Source: Micrasema longulum
Taxonomy: Eukaryota; Arthropoda; Insecta; Trichoptera; Brachycentridae
NCBI GenBank assembly: GCA_022494885.1
Contig: JAGVSM010001153.1
Span: 58,863 to 122,862 of the forward strand
Reading direction: 5' to 3'
DNA: 64,000 bases
Shown in pieces: positions 31,325-40,868 of this stretch. The notes below the pieces were generated by a model. It was not told the DNA's origin. It did no database searches and worked only from the letters and a program-made list of their open reading frames with translations. The position numbers and the translations under genes were made by a program. Positions within the stretch are counted from its first letter, which is position 1. Each line of letters opens with the position of its first letter.

Positions 31325-31425
31325 TACTTAAACCTTGACAAAGAAGCTTGTTTGCTTTGAAACCGGTAGGTGAAAAATAAAAATTAGTGGTTAAAAACAT
31401 AGTTGTTTTATTTATTTTATTATAA
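31325..31425. repeat. Short dispersed repeat (copy at 6418-6515)
   Basis: AACCTTGACAAAGAAGCTTG, TTTGCTTTGAAACCGGTAGG and GTGGTTAAAAACATAGTTG. Confidence 0.45.
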
Positions 31426-31454
31426 TGAATAACCACAAAGTTAATATTTCAAAT

Positions 31455-31632
31455 ATAAACTTTATTTATTGAATTCAGGTCATGGTTTTGCAATGTTCAG
31501 ATAACTTTTTGAGTATTTTGGGACCCAGAAACCTGAAATTTATTTGCTCAAATTCAGAGTTTGTGGTAGACCCCATGACCAATGCAGTGACCTATGCATC
31601 ATTAGGTGTGGAAAAGGAATGATGATGATGAA
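31455..31632. mobile_element. LINE C-terminal fragment (-) abutting an S1 SINE tail (+)
   Basis: 31459-31575 matches the LINE C-terminus at 33630-33745 (GGTCATGGTTTTGCAAT, TTTTGGGACCCAGAAACCTGAAATTT; - strand FRFLGPKIFN-like). 31580-31632 is an S1 3' end (ACCAATGCAGTGACCTATGCATCATTAGGTG, GAATGATGATGATG). Confidence 0.6.
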
Positions 31633-31694
31633 AATATGCGTTTCATTTTAATTGAGACTTTTAACTTAAATACTAAAATAAATTTAAAAACTGA

Positions 31695-31965
31695 AAAATT
31701 GTTTTCAGGCATTGCTTAGTATGAGAAATAATTCAGGCATATGAATCTTTTCACAAAAATAAAGGTTTCAGCTCTTTAACTTCACTAAAATCAACGAATG
31801 GAAGAAATATGGATGTTTAAACATAGGCAAAATGGTGAATGTTACACAGTGTGAAAAGTGGCCACTTAAACCAGCCAATGACAGGTTATAAGCCCTGTAA
31901 ATGTCTAGACTTCCATATTCCCTTATTTAAGGTATTCTCCATCCCTGTTGTAATTTGTTAATAAA
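31695..31965. mobile_element. Family A partial unit
   Basis: TTTTCAGGCATTGCTTAGTATG, AATAAAGGTTTCAGCTC, GTTACACAGTGTGAAAAGTGGCC, GCCCTGTAAATGTCTAGACTTCC and CCCTGTTGTAATTTGTTAA, in reverse-unit order. Confidence 0.8.
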
Positions 31966-31984
31966 ATAAAGGTTGAAATTCAAG

Positions 31985-32200
31985 TAGACGGAAGTGAGCT
32001 TTTTCGACACCTCCTTTTATTTGTGTTCCATCGAACGAATAAAGCTGCCAAAGCTGCCTGCGATGTTTGCGTAAAGGGTGAAGATACCATGAATGAAAGT
32101 ACAGCTTGTGGATGGTTTTTGCGTTTCAAAGGCGGTAGAACAATTGAAGATAGCGGTAAACAGTCAGGTGACTATCATTTATCTGCCAAGTCAATTCTAC
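31985..32200 (+). pseudogene. mariner transposase N-terminal relic
   Basis: The + strand reads HLLLFVFHRTNKAAKAACDVCVKGEDTMNESTACGWFLRFKGG with a VYG-to-V deletion. This is the first helix-turn-helix of a SETMAR/irritans-type mariner transposase (pattern HLLLFxFNRGxKAAEAARxICxVYGEDxVxExTVRRWFxRFK). The frame is lost after about 32165 and no DDD catalytic core follows. Confidence 0.7.
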
Positions 32201-32645
32201 GGTGGTTTTAAGGGGATCTCTTTTCTCATGCCAACGAAGTGCATATTATATACTTCTGGTTTACCTTCTTTGAGCACAAAGATGCTGAGGCTACTAGATT
32301 ACAGAGAGCTCCTTTGGGTAGCTTTTCTCGTTCGGCAACGAGCAACTTTTTCGTGTATGTGGGCACCGCCAAGGAGACATAAATCCTCAGATGCTGTGAG
32401 CGGTATGTGGTGGGCAAGTTGGTTTCAATCGAAGTCCACTGGTCGTCCAGAACACTCCGTGTCTTTCGGGTGGAATCGTTTAATTTATAGCGTCTGTGCC
32501 GAAAACTGCGCAAAATTGCAAACAGCTTCGGCAGTTTTATTTCCTCGACTAAACGCGAACAGGAGGCGTCGAAAATGCATACATTCGTCTACTTCACATT
32601 TCATGTTGAAGTAATTGTAATCAAATAAAATGATACGTGTAACGT
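32200..32645. other. Open but unrecognised stretch after the mariner relic
   Basis: A 173-codon + frame spans 32093-32614, but only its overlap with the mariner relic (in another frame) is recognisable. 32520-32560 (CAGTTTTATTTCCTCGACTAAACGC) weakly resembles 20490-20510. I see no domain, so the frame is probably chance. Confidence 0.3.
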
Positions 32646-32649
32646 TAAA

Positions 32650-32905
32650 GCATGACATATTACAACAGAGATGAAGAACATTTTAGAGAAGGCAATATAG
32701 AAGTCCAGGCATCTACAGGCCTTTGACCTGTCATCGGCTGGTTTAAGTGGCCACTTTGCACACTGTGTAACATTCAGAATTCTCCCCCTATTTGAATATC
32801 TATATTCTTTCGATTCTTTCATCTGTTGATGTTTGTGAAGTTAAAGAGCTGAAACTTTTAGTCTACAAAAATTTGGACAAACTCAAAATATTGTTGATAT
32901 CCAAT
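32650..32905. mobile_element. Family A unit
   Basis: GACATATTACAACAGAGATGAAG, CCAGGCATCTACAGGCCTTTGACC, CACACTGTGTAACATTC, TCATCTGTTGATGTTTGTGAAG, then jumps to TCTACAAAAATTTGGACAAACTC and AAAATATTGTTGATAT. An internally deleted copy with both unit ends. Confidence 0.8.
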
Positions 32906-32909
32906 TTCT

Positions 32910-33560
32910 ATAGCTCCCACCCTGCGTACTTGTTGGTATTAATTTTAATGAAAAGTTTCTGGAACATACAAATTGATCACTCAATCATTTCTTTCCTCTC
33001 TATTGAGATTTATCGAACCTTTTTTGTTAAATTTACTCAAAACGCAATCTCAATAATTTGATATGCTGTTTTTTTTTTTCTTTCTGTAAATATGATTTTT
33101 GCTATACAACATACATTCATTTTTTTATTATGACTTTAAATATGTTTCTTTCTATGTATTCTGTTTTTTTTCGCATTTTACTGAGTTTAAAAATATTTTT
33201 ATGGACATATTTATATATTTTCATGGTTTTTTTTACTATGTTTTCACTGCATTTATTACTTTGTTTTTGCAACGTTTTTTTTACTACATTTTTACTATGT
33301 TTTTACAACATTTTTTACCATGTTTTTACTCCATTTTTTACTTTGTTTTTCACTTCGTCCTGTATCTTTATAACTGTTTCTATAAATTGATTACTGTTTT
33401 TTATATTTTTTGACTGTTTTAGAACGGGGTAAATAACCCTAGTTAGACAGTCAAAGCAACTTTACATAAATTATAATTTTGTGTATGTAATATGATGATA
33501 ATAAATAATAATAAAATAATAATTGAGTCTACGCATATGTAATATTAATTTATTATTTGA
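32910..33560. other. T-rich low-complexity region
   Basis: 33060-33420 is strongly T-rich with repeating TTTTTACTATGTTTTTAC-like phrases. Its long hydrophobic frames are compositional artefacts. Confidence 0.6.
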
Positions 33561-33840
33561 GAATGTATTTAAAGTAAGTTTTCCGATTTTTCTCGACCTA
33601 AACCCAGTTACCATTTTTTTACAAATTTATTTAATTGAATCCGGGTCATGGTTTTGCAATATTTGGGTAACATATTGAATATTTTGGGGCCCAGAAACCT
33701 GAAATTTCTTTGCCCGAATTCAGAATTTGCGGTAGACCCCATGACCCATCCTCTAGCTCGACTTCTGGTAGTGTGAGAGAGTTCCTTTTGGGATTTGGTA
33801 GAATAATTTGCATTCATAAACATCATTATTCTAAAAATAT
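33560..33840 (-). pseudogene. LINE C-terminal tail
   Basis: A - frame 33826-33608 contains TTRSRARGWVMGSTANSEFGQ then RNFRFLGPKIFNMLPKYCKTMTRIQLNKFVKKW and a stop. This RF-GPKIxNxLP ending is typical of non-LTR ORF2 C-termini. Its sister is at 31459-31575. Confidence 0.65.
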
Positions 33841-34480
33841 AAAATTGTCTTATGCTTATATCTAAGATCTCAAATAACTTGATGCTGGGGTTGATTTTTG
33901 AGTGGATTCGAGAGGTTTTAATATTGATTTATTATAATTCTTTAGCCTTTGGTGTTTGAACACTTAAATATTTTTGTTTATGGTTTAAAAAAAATGCTAA
34001 AATAATTTACTCAAAGAAATGTATCATTGGCTATGGTAATGTTATTGTTCAAACTTGACCAATAAGAATAAACGTCAAATTACTTAACTAGCACCTCAAA
34101 AATTACAACAATAAAAATCAGCAGTCATTTAAAGTGGTTCAAATAACTTATTATGATGGTTACAAAGTAAATTGAGTCTTGCAAATACTGTCACAGATCA
34201 CTTATATTGATTGGCACTTATGTAGCGATAGTAATACATAGATAAGTGTAATAAACTAATTAATAAACTGATTTATACACTAATCGGAAACAAGATAATG
34301 TGAGGTAAGCATAACACTCGCATTGTATTTCGTCTAACAATAAAAGTTGCGGAAATAATTATAACTTCCAATCTTCAAAACAAATTACCATTTGAACATT
34401 AGATAATTTTTTACATTTTACAGAATACGTGCAAATGATTTTATGTTTCAAATTTTATCAGTTACACCCTGGTGGCAGTT
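33840..34480. other. Unassigned intergenic DNA
   Basis: Nothing recognised. Confidence 0.4.
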
Positions 34481-34487
34481 TTTGAAA

Positions 34488-34605
34488 TACATTATAAAGG
34501 CCAGTATTTACACAATCTAATCCACTAGTCACATAGTCATAAAAATGTTTGAAATTACTTTTATACTCCAATTATTGGTATGTTGCAGATCGTCTACATT
34601 GGGAA
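34488..34605 (+). other. Candidate promoter and first exon of a small secreted-protein gene
   Basis: TATAAAGG at about 34493 stands ~50 bp before an ATG at 34544 that opens MFEITFILQLLVCC, a plausible signal-peptide start. A GTATGT donor-like site occurs after 11 codons. The 5' leader (CACAATCTAATCCACTAGTCAC) looks like a short insect leader. No downstream exon is recognised, so this may be coincidence. Confidence 0.2.
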
Positions 34606-34929
34606 ATGTAGCGTTAAATTTTAGAAATTAATTAGAAGTTCATGGAACAGATTTAATTATTTTTTTTTACTTATTTAGGAAAAACAACAGTTGTTATTTA
34701 AAAATATTAAAAATTGTACATGGATGTTAAAGTTTTTCATGAATATAATTAGAGAACATGTTACACAGTTAAGAGAAAAAATAATATATTATATTAGACA
34801 AAAATAAGGTTAAGTGATGAGCGATTTTCATAATAAAGATGACCAATTCAAAATTTTGGTATGAAAATAACATGAACATAATGAAACGTACATCACGTTA
34901 CAAAAGAATTTTTTTCAATCAAATCAATT

Positions 34930-35345
34930 TAATTGTAGTAAAATATATATATTTTTTTTTATTTTTTTTTTTTATTTATTAATAAAACATATAAGACATG
35001 AATATCATGATATTATATTCCCAGGAGTTGTACGAGAAAACTCATTTGGGACGGTACATAAAAAAAATAGTACATTTCTTGTAACAATACATAGTATACA
35101 TTTAAACAATAAAAATTTTAACAATTTTTAATTTATTTTTTTTATTCTTTTTTTAAATATTATAAACAATGATTAATAATAAAAATAATGTGACCTCACT
35201 GGGGTTGCCCGTGACTAAAACAAAAGTTCTTCTTCTTTGTCGTTTCTTAGTGCTGAGGGTCATGATCATTGGTACTCTTCCCAGCCATTCCACTGACAAA
35301 GCGTCTCCACCCTTCACGGGTGTGCGCCTTCCAAAACGAAGTTTT
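34930..35345 (-). mobile_element. Probable LINE 3' end
   Basis: 35340-35215 on the - strand reads EGAHPREGWRRFVSGMAGKSTNDHDPQH, resembling a terminal ORF2 segment (an HTREGWRRF-type ending is inferred). An A-rich UTR follows, with an A/T tail at 34930-34985. No RT motif survives. Confidence 0.4.
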
Positions 35346-35645
35346 TAAAAGAAAATTCAATTATTTTAAACCAAAATACAATAATAAAACCGGCAGTAAT
35401 ATTAAAACAATTAGCAACTGCATGTTTCTGTTTTTTAAATATTAGTTTATTATTTTTTGTTAATTGAACAAATTTTTTTTTTTGTTTTTGAATACAGATA
35501 AAATATTTAAACATAAAACTAATACTGACTAAACTTCAACCTCTAATGAAAGACGATGTTCATATTTAGAGGGTATTCGTTTCACAGTAGTATTTTTTTG
35601 TAAATCACATAGTTTGGATTTGAATTATTTTAGAATTACAATACT
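35345..35645. other. Unassigned AT-rich DNA
   Basis: Nothing recognised. Confidence 0.4.
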
Positions 35646-35649
35646 TTTC

Positions 35650-35915
35650 ACCGGCCCTGTGGTGTAGTGGTTAGCGCGTTCGCCAACCACGCAGAGGTCT
35701 TGGGTTCGATTCCCTACATGATTGACACGAAATATTTATTTAAAAAGGTGTTTTTATAGTGGAATATTTTATAATTCCTGGATTTGCACATGAAGCGTAA
35801 AACTGATCATCTTACCTCCATGTTACAAAAAATATCAAGATACGCTGCAATTGGTGTACCTATGCAGTGCCTTATGCACCATTCTGTGCGGAAAGAGAAT
35901 GATGTTGATGATACT
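35650..35915 (+). mobile_element. SINE S1
   Basis: GGCCCTGTGGTGTAGTGGTTAGCGCG (intact A box), GGTCTTGGGTTCGATTCCC (intact B box), TATTTAAAAAGGTGTTTTTA, ATCAAGATACGCTGCAATTGGTG and GCACCATTCTGTGCGGAAAGAGAATGATGTTGATG. Confidence 0.88.
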
Positions 35916-36725
35916 TTTTATTTCGGAAAGTCAAATACCTATTAATCAAAATCATCTGGCTTAGAATATCCTCTTAAGGCTGTATGTAGTCTGATAAATA
36001 ATAAGGAAATCGTTAGATTTTGGCATTTTGAAAACGCTAGTATGTTAGAATTGTGCAATTAAAAAAAAGAAGACACATTCTATGAAAACAAACTGAGGTG
36101 GGTATTTTTCCTTAAAAAATTGCTTTTTTCAGAAATTCCTTTTAAAAAAATTGCTTTCCCATGATTTTTTATTTTTTTTGTTAGTTTTGTAAGTAAAAGT
36201 TGACGAAAATTATTTAGACCAAAAATTAATTATGAAAACAGTATTACTAACTTAAAATAAATGTGTATCAAAAACGTCAACTAAAAAATAGTGACATAAT
36301 TAATATATACTCTAAATTATTCTGAATCAGAATTTTATTTTTCGCTGTGTATTTTTTTATACATCGGCTTCTTTATGGCATTGTTAGGTTATAAATAAAT
36401 CGTAAGTTCTCGGTTCTGAAACAGTGAATTTTCAAATTGTGACAAAATGTTTGTAGACACATACCAATTCATTATTCACAAGCGAGGCGGCTAAGATAAA
36501 GCCCAGTAATAAACACAAAATGGAACATATACGAGCTAATTTTTTGATGCAGTAGAAAAAAGGAGAAATAGGCTTACCCTAAAATTAAAATATGCCAGGA
36601 ACAAAACTAAAAGTAAAGTTTAACATTTGGGTGATTTGAAATAGATTCAAATCCAAATGGTTTCGCTTGAATTATTACCATTACCAACATTATTTCGTAA
36701 AAAATGTATATTAAACAAGCGCTTA
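35915..36725. other. Unassigned DNA upstream of Orco
   Basis: No coding exon is recognised. The non-coding first exon of Orco predicted by the acceptor at 37018 could lie here or further upstream. I cannot place it. Confidence 0.35.
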
Positions 36726-36729
36726 TCTG

Positions 36730-36800
36730 AAGGTATCTCCTCCATTGCTGGAGCGACGGGCTGTAGCGCCACTGATGATGATGATGGTATTTTTACCATT
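36730..36800 (+). mobile_element. LINE 3' tail fragment
   Basis: ACGGGCTGTAGCGCCACTGATGATGATGATGG matches the 3' end of the LINE at 50520-50860 (AACGGGCTGTAGCGCCACTGATGATGAC). Confidence 0.7.
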
Positions 36801-37018
36801 ATAAAACAATAATCAATGCCGGCTGATAATTATTTGATAAAACGATTTTACGCCATGTCTGCTCTTTAGTAGCCCCGCGGTGCGGCGTTTTTAAACCACC
36901 AAATCATATGATTTTTTCATTTTATTTTTTACTGTCGAAAATCCATTTTATTTTGGTTGTTTTAATCAGTTCCTATTTAACATGTCATCTATGTAATATT
37001 TAAATTTTCCTTTTTCAG

Positions 37019-37121
37019 ATGTCGATCAATCAATTCAAAGTCCACGGCCTCGTGGCCGATTTGATGCCAAATATAAATCTTATGAAGGCGTTTGGATTTT
37101 TTCTTTTTAACTACAATGCAG
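37019..37121 (+). CDS. Orco: Orco coding exon 1 (residues 1-34, first base of codon 35)
   Basis: Encodes MSINQFKVHGLVADLMPNI then NLMKAFGFFLFNYNA, the conserved cytoplasmic N-terminus of Orco (family pattern KxxGLVxDLMPNIxLM). The ATG at 37019 directly follows a pyrimidine-rich acceptor (TTTTCCTTTTTCAG, AG at 37017-37018). The start codon is therefore the first codon of an internal exon, and a 5' untranslated exon must lie upstream. If instead the upstream exon adds an earlier in-frame ATG, a few residues would be gained. Residue 20 is N where most Orco proteins I know have K. The donor is GTAAAA, phase 1. Confidence 0.93.
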
Positions 37122-37149
37122 GTAAAACGTTTTATTTAAATATAATTAA

Positions 37150-37655
37150 TACATTTCGAAACACAAAAGAAGAACCATAACATGAACATAAAAATAAACA
37201 ACGAATTTCTTAAAGAACTAGAACATGTGACTTACCTAGGACTCACAATGGACATACAATTAAAATGGACAAAACACATAGACGGACTGACTAAAATAAT
37301 GGCATCACTACATAGCCTCTTCTACAAAATTAAAGATTTTATACCAAGAAAGGAAAAAATTATGATGTACGAAGCCTATGTCAAAAGTAAATTGAGTTAC
37401 ATGATCGCCTTCTGGGGAACTGGTAACAAGGCAGACATAACAAGAATACAAAGACAACAAAATAAAATACTTAAACTAACATACAACCTACCCTACCTGA
37501 CCTCTACGACTGAACTGTACAAAAAAAAACACCAGTTTGACATAAACTACTTGACTAAAATTGAGACCTTAAAAATTGTGCACAAAATAACACTGGGAAA
37601 CATACAAGACGACGACATAATATTAGTCAAATTTTTAATTCTTTTTTCACTGATA
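37150..37655 (+). pseudogene. LINE RT C-terminal half in Orco intron 1
   Basis: From 37182 the frame reads LEHVTYLGLTMDIQLKWTKHI (the YLG box), LHSLFYKIKDFIPRKEKIMMYEAYVKSKLSYMIAFWG and ITRIQRQQNKILKLTYNL, the post-palm and thumb-like region of a Jockey/CR1-type RT. Coding similarity fades after ETLKIVHKI near 37600, although the frame stays open to 37712. It is 5'-truncated and followed by 450 bp of A/T-rich DNA. Same transcriptional direction as Orco. Confidence 0.8.
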
Positions 37656-38099
37656 ACTTTTTCATTGATTCCAAACTTTCAAAAAACTTGCACTATCCTG
37701 GATACAAACTAAAGATATGAACTCTTTTTTTCTATGATTTATTTTGTTGCCCTTTAATAATTAGTAATATTTTTGTGTTTTTTAAAAATATTTTTTATTT
37801 CCTTTTTTAATTACTATAAAAAAATATCATATTATCTTTTAAATATTTTATTTTTTCTTTCTTATGTTATACAAAAATATTATAACTGTTCATTATTTAT
37901 TATAGGAGCAAAAATTCATTAACATTTTCTTGTATACCCACGAACAGGCCATGCCTCTGTGGGATTTTTGTTTACTATTTTTCTATTAATATGTATTTTA
38001 TTGATATGTAATTATGCTTTATTTTTTAAATATTCTGTTTTATTATTATGTTTAATGTAAAAAAACAAAAAAATTGAAATAATTTTTTTAAAATTTTTT

Positions 38100-38230
38100 T
38101 TAATATTTATTTTGGTTAATCTCGAGTAAGTTGTATTCGTTACGACGTTTCGGCTACCATTGCAGGAGCCTTCAGGGTAAAATTTCCGCTATAGGTGCTA
38201 GGCAAACCCTCAAGTGATTAATAAGGCTCC
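38100..38230 (-). repeat. Dispersed motif with GAAGGCTCC...GCCGAAACGTCG
   Basis: On the - strand TTTACCCTGAAGGCTCCTGCAATGGTAGCCGAAACGTCGTAACG resembles the GAAGATG-stem-CGAAA motifs at 23.5 and 28.8-29.1 kb. The short stem GGCTCC/GGTAGCC is imperfect. Class unknown. Confidence 0.35.
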
Positions 38231-38234
38231 ATTA

Positions 38235-38790
38235 CATCCGGTTAGACTCACTGTCTGGTGTGACCGGACCATATTTCTTCAAAAATGAACAACAACGTAC
38301 CGTTACTGTGAATGGTGAGCGCTATTATGTCGCGTTGAATGATTTATTATTTCCTCAAATTGAAGAAATTAATGAGAACGATGTTAATTTTTAACAAGAC
38401 GACACACTTTTCCATACAACAATTTGACAAACAGCTTACGATGGGGGTTATTGCCAGAAAAAAATTATGAATGAATTATTTCACGAAATGATCCTTAAAA
38501 TTGACCACCAAGATCTTGTGATTTAACATCACTAGACTATTTTCTGTTGAGCAATATTAAATCACAGGTTTAAGCCAACAAACTCAGTACTCTTGATAAG
38601 CTCGAAGCCAATATTCGCTGCACCATAGCCGCCATACCATCCGAAATGCTGAACAGTCATCGAAAATTGGCATCATCATTGCAAGAGTGCTGTGAGTGAA
38701 AATCAGTTCTCGAGAAGCTGTGGTGGTCATTTAAACGATATTTTGTTCAAATCATAAATGGCATACACCCACCATCTAATCAAACTATTT
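38235..38790 (+). pseudogene. mariner/IS630-superfamily transposase relic (GPYFF type)
   Basis: The + strand reads VTGPYFFKNEQQRTVTVNGERYYVALNDLLFPQIEEI, then QDDTLFHTT (second catalytic block, usually QQDGAxxHT), later PPYHPKC-like and VIENWHHH. It closes with SRSCGGHLNDILFK, the C-terminal phrase of an insect transposase family with GPYFFEN and GGHLNDIIFKT. Several stops and frameshifts lie between, and no first catalytic block is present. Dead. Confidence 0.75.
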
Positions 38791-38884
38791 TGCAACTTTT
38801 TATAGAATTTATTGTGTTATATTTCAATTTTAAACCCTATCGTTCTTATCGGTAAACCCTATATTATTGTATCAGTTTTCACTA

Positions 38885-39005
38885 TTTATCGGCCTCATGG
38901 TGTAATGGTCAGCGCGTTTGCCTACCAGACAGAAGTCTTAGGTTCGATTCCCAAAAGGCTTGGTGTAAAAGAAGTGCGGAAAGGGTATGATGATAATTTC
39001 GTGAT
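38885..39005 (+). mobile_element. SINE S1, internally deleted
   Basis: Head CGGCCTCATGGTGTAATGGTCAGCGCG, B box TAGGTTCGATTCCC, then a jump to the 3' end AGTGCGGAAAGGGTATGATGATAAT. The middle ~150 bp are missing. Confidence 0.8.
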
Positions 39006-39110
39006 TTGATCAAAATAAAAAAATGTTGGATTTTACCGGATTTGTAAACAGTACCCTCCATTGCGATTGTTCTCCATTTGCTAACTAATGTGTTCGTGTT
39101 TTTGCCGTAG

Positions 39111-39321
39111 AAAATGGCGCTATTCAAGTTTTACTGCGCAAGGTGTACGCAAGTTTTCATATAATTTTGGTAGTCATTCAGTTTGGGGGACTTGTAGCCA
39201 ATATGGCCATGTTTGCCGAAGACGTAAACGAGTTAACAGCGAACACTATAACAGTTTTGTTCTTTACTCACTCAATCGTCAAATTCGCCTTCTTCGCGTT
39301 TACCAGCAAAATTTTCTACAG
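39111..39321 (+). CDS. Orco: Orco coding exon 2 (residues 35-105)
   Basis: Encodes ENGAIQVLLRKVYASFHIILV then VIQFGGLVANMAMF (TM1), AEDVNELTANTITVLFFTHS and IVKFAFFAFTSKIFYR (TM2). The VNELTxNTITxLFFTH phrase is diagnostic for Orco among insect odorant receptors. The acceptor TTTTTGCCGTAG and donor GTAAGT are good consensus sites. It enters in phase 1 and leaves in phase 2; both joins restore conserved residues (A-E and Y-R). Confidence 0.96.
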
Positions 39322-40731
39322 GTAAGTGTAATTTCTTATTAAATTTTCTTCCAAACTATTCAATATCATTTTGGCAAAAGTCTAAAACAATTTTTATAAA
39401 AACATCTTCAAACGTAGGTAGTTATTTATTTTAGGTAGGGTAGGCCCGTGGCGTAAATAATGTATGAAAATTATTTAAACATTTTTCTGCCTAATTCTCT
39501 CAATAATAATTCACATTTTTCTTAGCCGTTCCCTCATACAAACAGCAAACATTACGATTGATCGCTTTACAGTTTTATGATTTTTGATATATTGGTAAGG
39601 TAGCACGTGTAGTTTTTTCTATTTGGGCGCAAATTTCCAGCCACAATCACAAACACCGGATTTCGTGTTTTACATTTTACATACATTCTCCCTCCCAACT
39701 CCCCGCCGTTCCGCGAGATTTTAGATTGTAAGAATATATACTAAGTGTCTCGAACATTTTTTTCTGTATTTTCTTTAATGTTTGACTATCAGACTATTGA
39801 CCATTGATTGAGAAAGAAGATGCTGAACACTCAGTGGAAAAGATAAGCCCAAAAAGCAAATGACTATAAAAAATTCGTCATTAGATAACAATCTGCAGTT
39901 AAATAGAAAGTGATCAGCAGTCTTCGAAAACAAACATATACATATGTAGGGTTCATAGTCCATAATCGATGACACACACGTGCTAAAACGTTTCACCTGA
40001 AATAGTGTGATAAGCGAAAAAAGCAATGTCATCATTTTCTATAGAATCCAATACAACATTATTATTCAACTGTAACTGTATTGCACATAAATCGTTAACA
40101 TCGTGCAGTACATTCACATAGACCCTACCATGAAGAAATGAACTACAAAGGAATGTCGCCTATAAAGAGACCTCAGGGCGTTGCAACGCCAGTCAGTCAG
40201 CCCAACAAGTTCAGTCAACCAGTCAATTCAATCAGTCTTGTTCACTCAGCCAGCATGTTGTTCAAGTATAGTTACATCAACTTTTCATTGCCTTAACACT
40301 CGTGCGACATAATTCATTATTTATTCGCCATGTAATAAATTAACATCAAACAACAACCTCGTGTCTTCGCATAAATCAGAAACAATTGCTCTAAGACAAC
40401 TAAAAATGTACCAATCGGACTGTGCCTGTGACTGTGACTATGCTTTATTTATATTAAATGTCGTTTTTTTCAGCACTGAACTAAACTAAACTTAAACAGC
40501 AAACGATTTTCAAAAAACTCATTGTTTTTTCTTACATTACGCTTATAGAAAATTAACGATAAAAACAAATAGAATAGAAATGAAAAAAAATAAGGCAAAA
40601 TAAAATAAAGAAATTATCAAATAAACGAAAGTTTTAATCGACAACTAAAACAAACATGAGGATTATCGTTAACTTTGTGTGCAATAATGAATTACCGTAT
40701 AATAAACAAATCAATTTGTTGTGTTTTCCAG
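39322..40731 (+). other. Orco: Orco intron 2
   Basis: 1410 bp, GTAAGT...TTTTCCAG. No coding sequence. Holds the putative solo LTR at 40040-40400. Confidence 0.9.
40040..40400 (+). mobile_element. Putative solo LTR in Orco intron 2
   Basis: CCTATAAAGAGACC (about 40149) is followed 30 bp on by CAGTCAGTCAGCCC, repeated AGTCAA phrases, and TGTAATAAATTAAC about 180 bp downstream: TATA, start region and polyadenylation signal in LTR order. A similar promoter tract occurs at 27241-27320. Borders are not defined. It is sense to Orco and could act as an alternative promoter or polyadenylation site. Confidence 0.4.
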
Positions 40732-40868
40732 AACTCTCGCAATATGGAATCAGTCCAACTCTCATCCTCTGTTTGCTGAATCCAATGCACGTTATCACGC
40801 CCTGGCAGTGACTAAAATGAGAAGATTGCTCTATGCAGTTGGCCTGGGTTCTATTTTAACAATTGTAT
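40732..40868 (+). CDS. Orco: Orco coding exon 3 (residues 105-151)
   Basis: Encodes TLAIWNQSNSHPLFAESNAR then YHALAVTKMRRLLYAVGLGS and ILTIV (start of TM3). The N-SHPLFAES-ARYH-LA--KMR block is near-invariant in Orco. At the 3' end two donors overlap, GTATGT (40865) and GTAAGT (40869). Only GTAAGT leaves phase 1 so that exon 4 restores VSWTTITFFG, so 40868 is chosen as the exon end. Confidence 0.95.

Larger units (their letters stand above)
37122..39110 (+). other. Orco: Orco intron 1
   Basis: 1989 bp, GTAAAA...TTGCCGTAG. It contains a LINE relic (37150-37650), AT-rich UTR, a mariner relic (38230-38780) and an S1 SINE (38885-39005), all consistent with non-coding. Confidence 0.9.

Noticed and set aside
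32093..32614. 173-codon open frame
   Set aside because: Its first part overlaps a mariner relic that reads in a different frame, and the rest has no domain or plausible composition.
33058..33413. Two overlapping ~105-codon frames rich in F, Y and L resembling membrane segments
   Set aside because: T-rich low-complexity DNA gives such frames automatically; no conserved motif and both frames are equally open.
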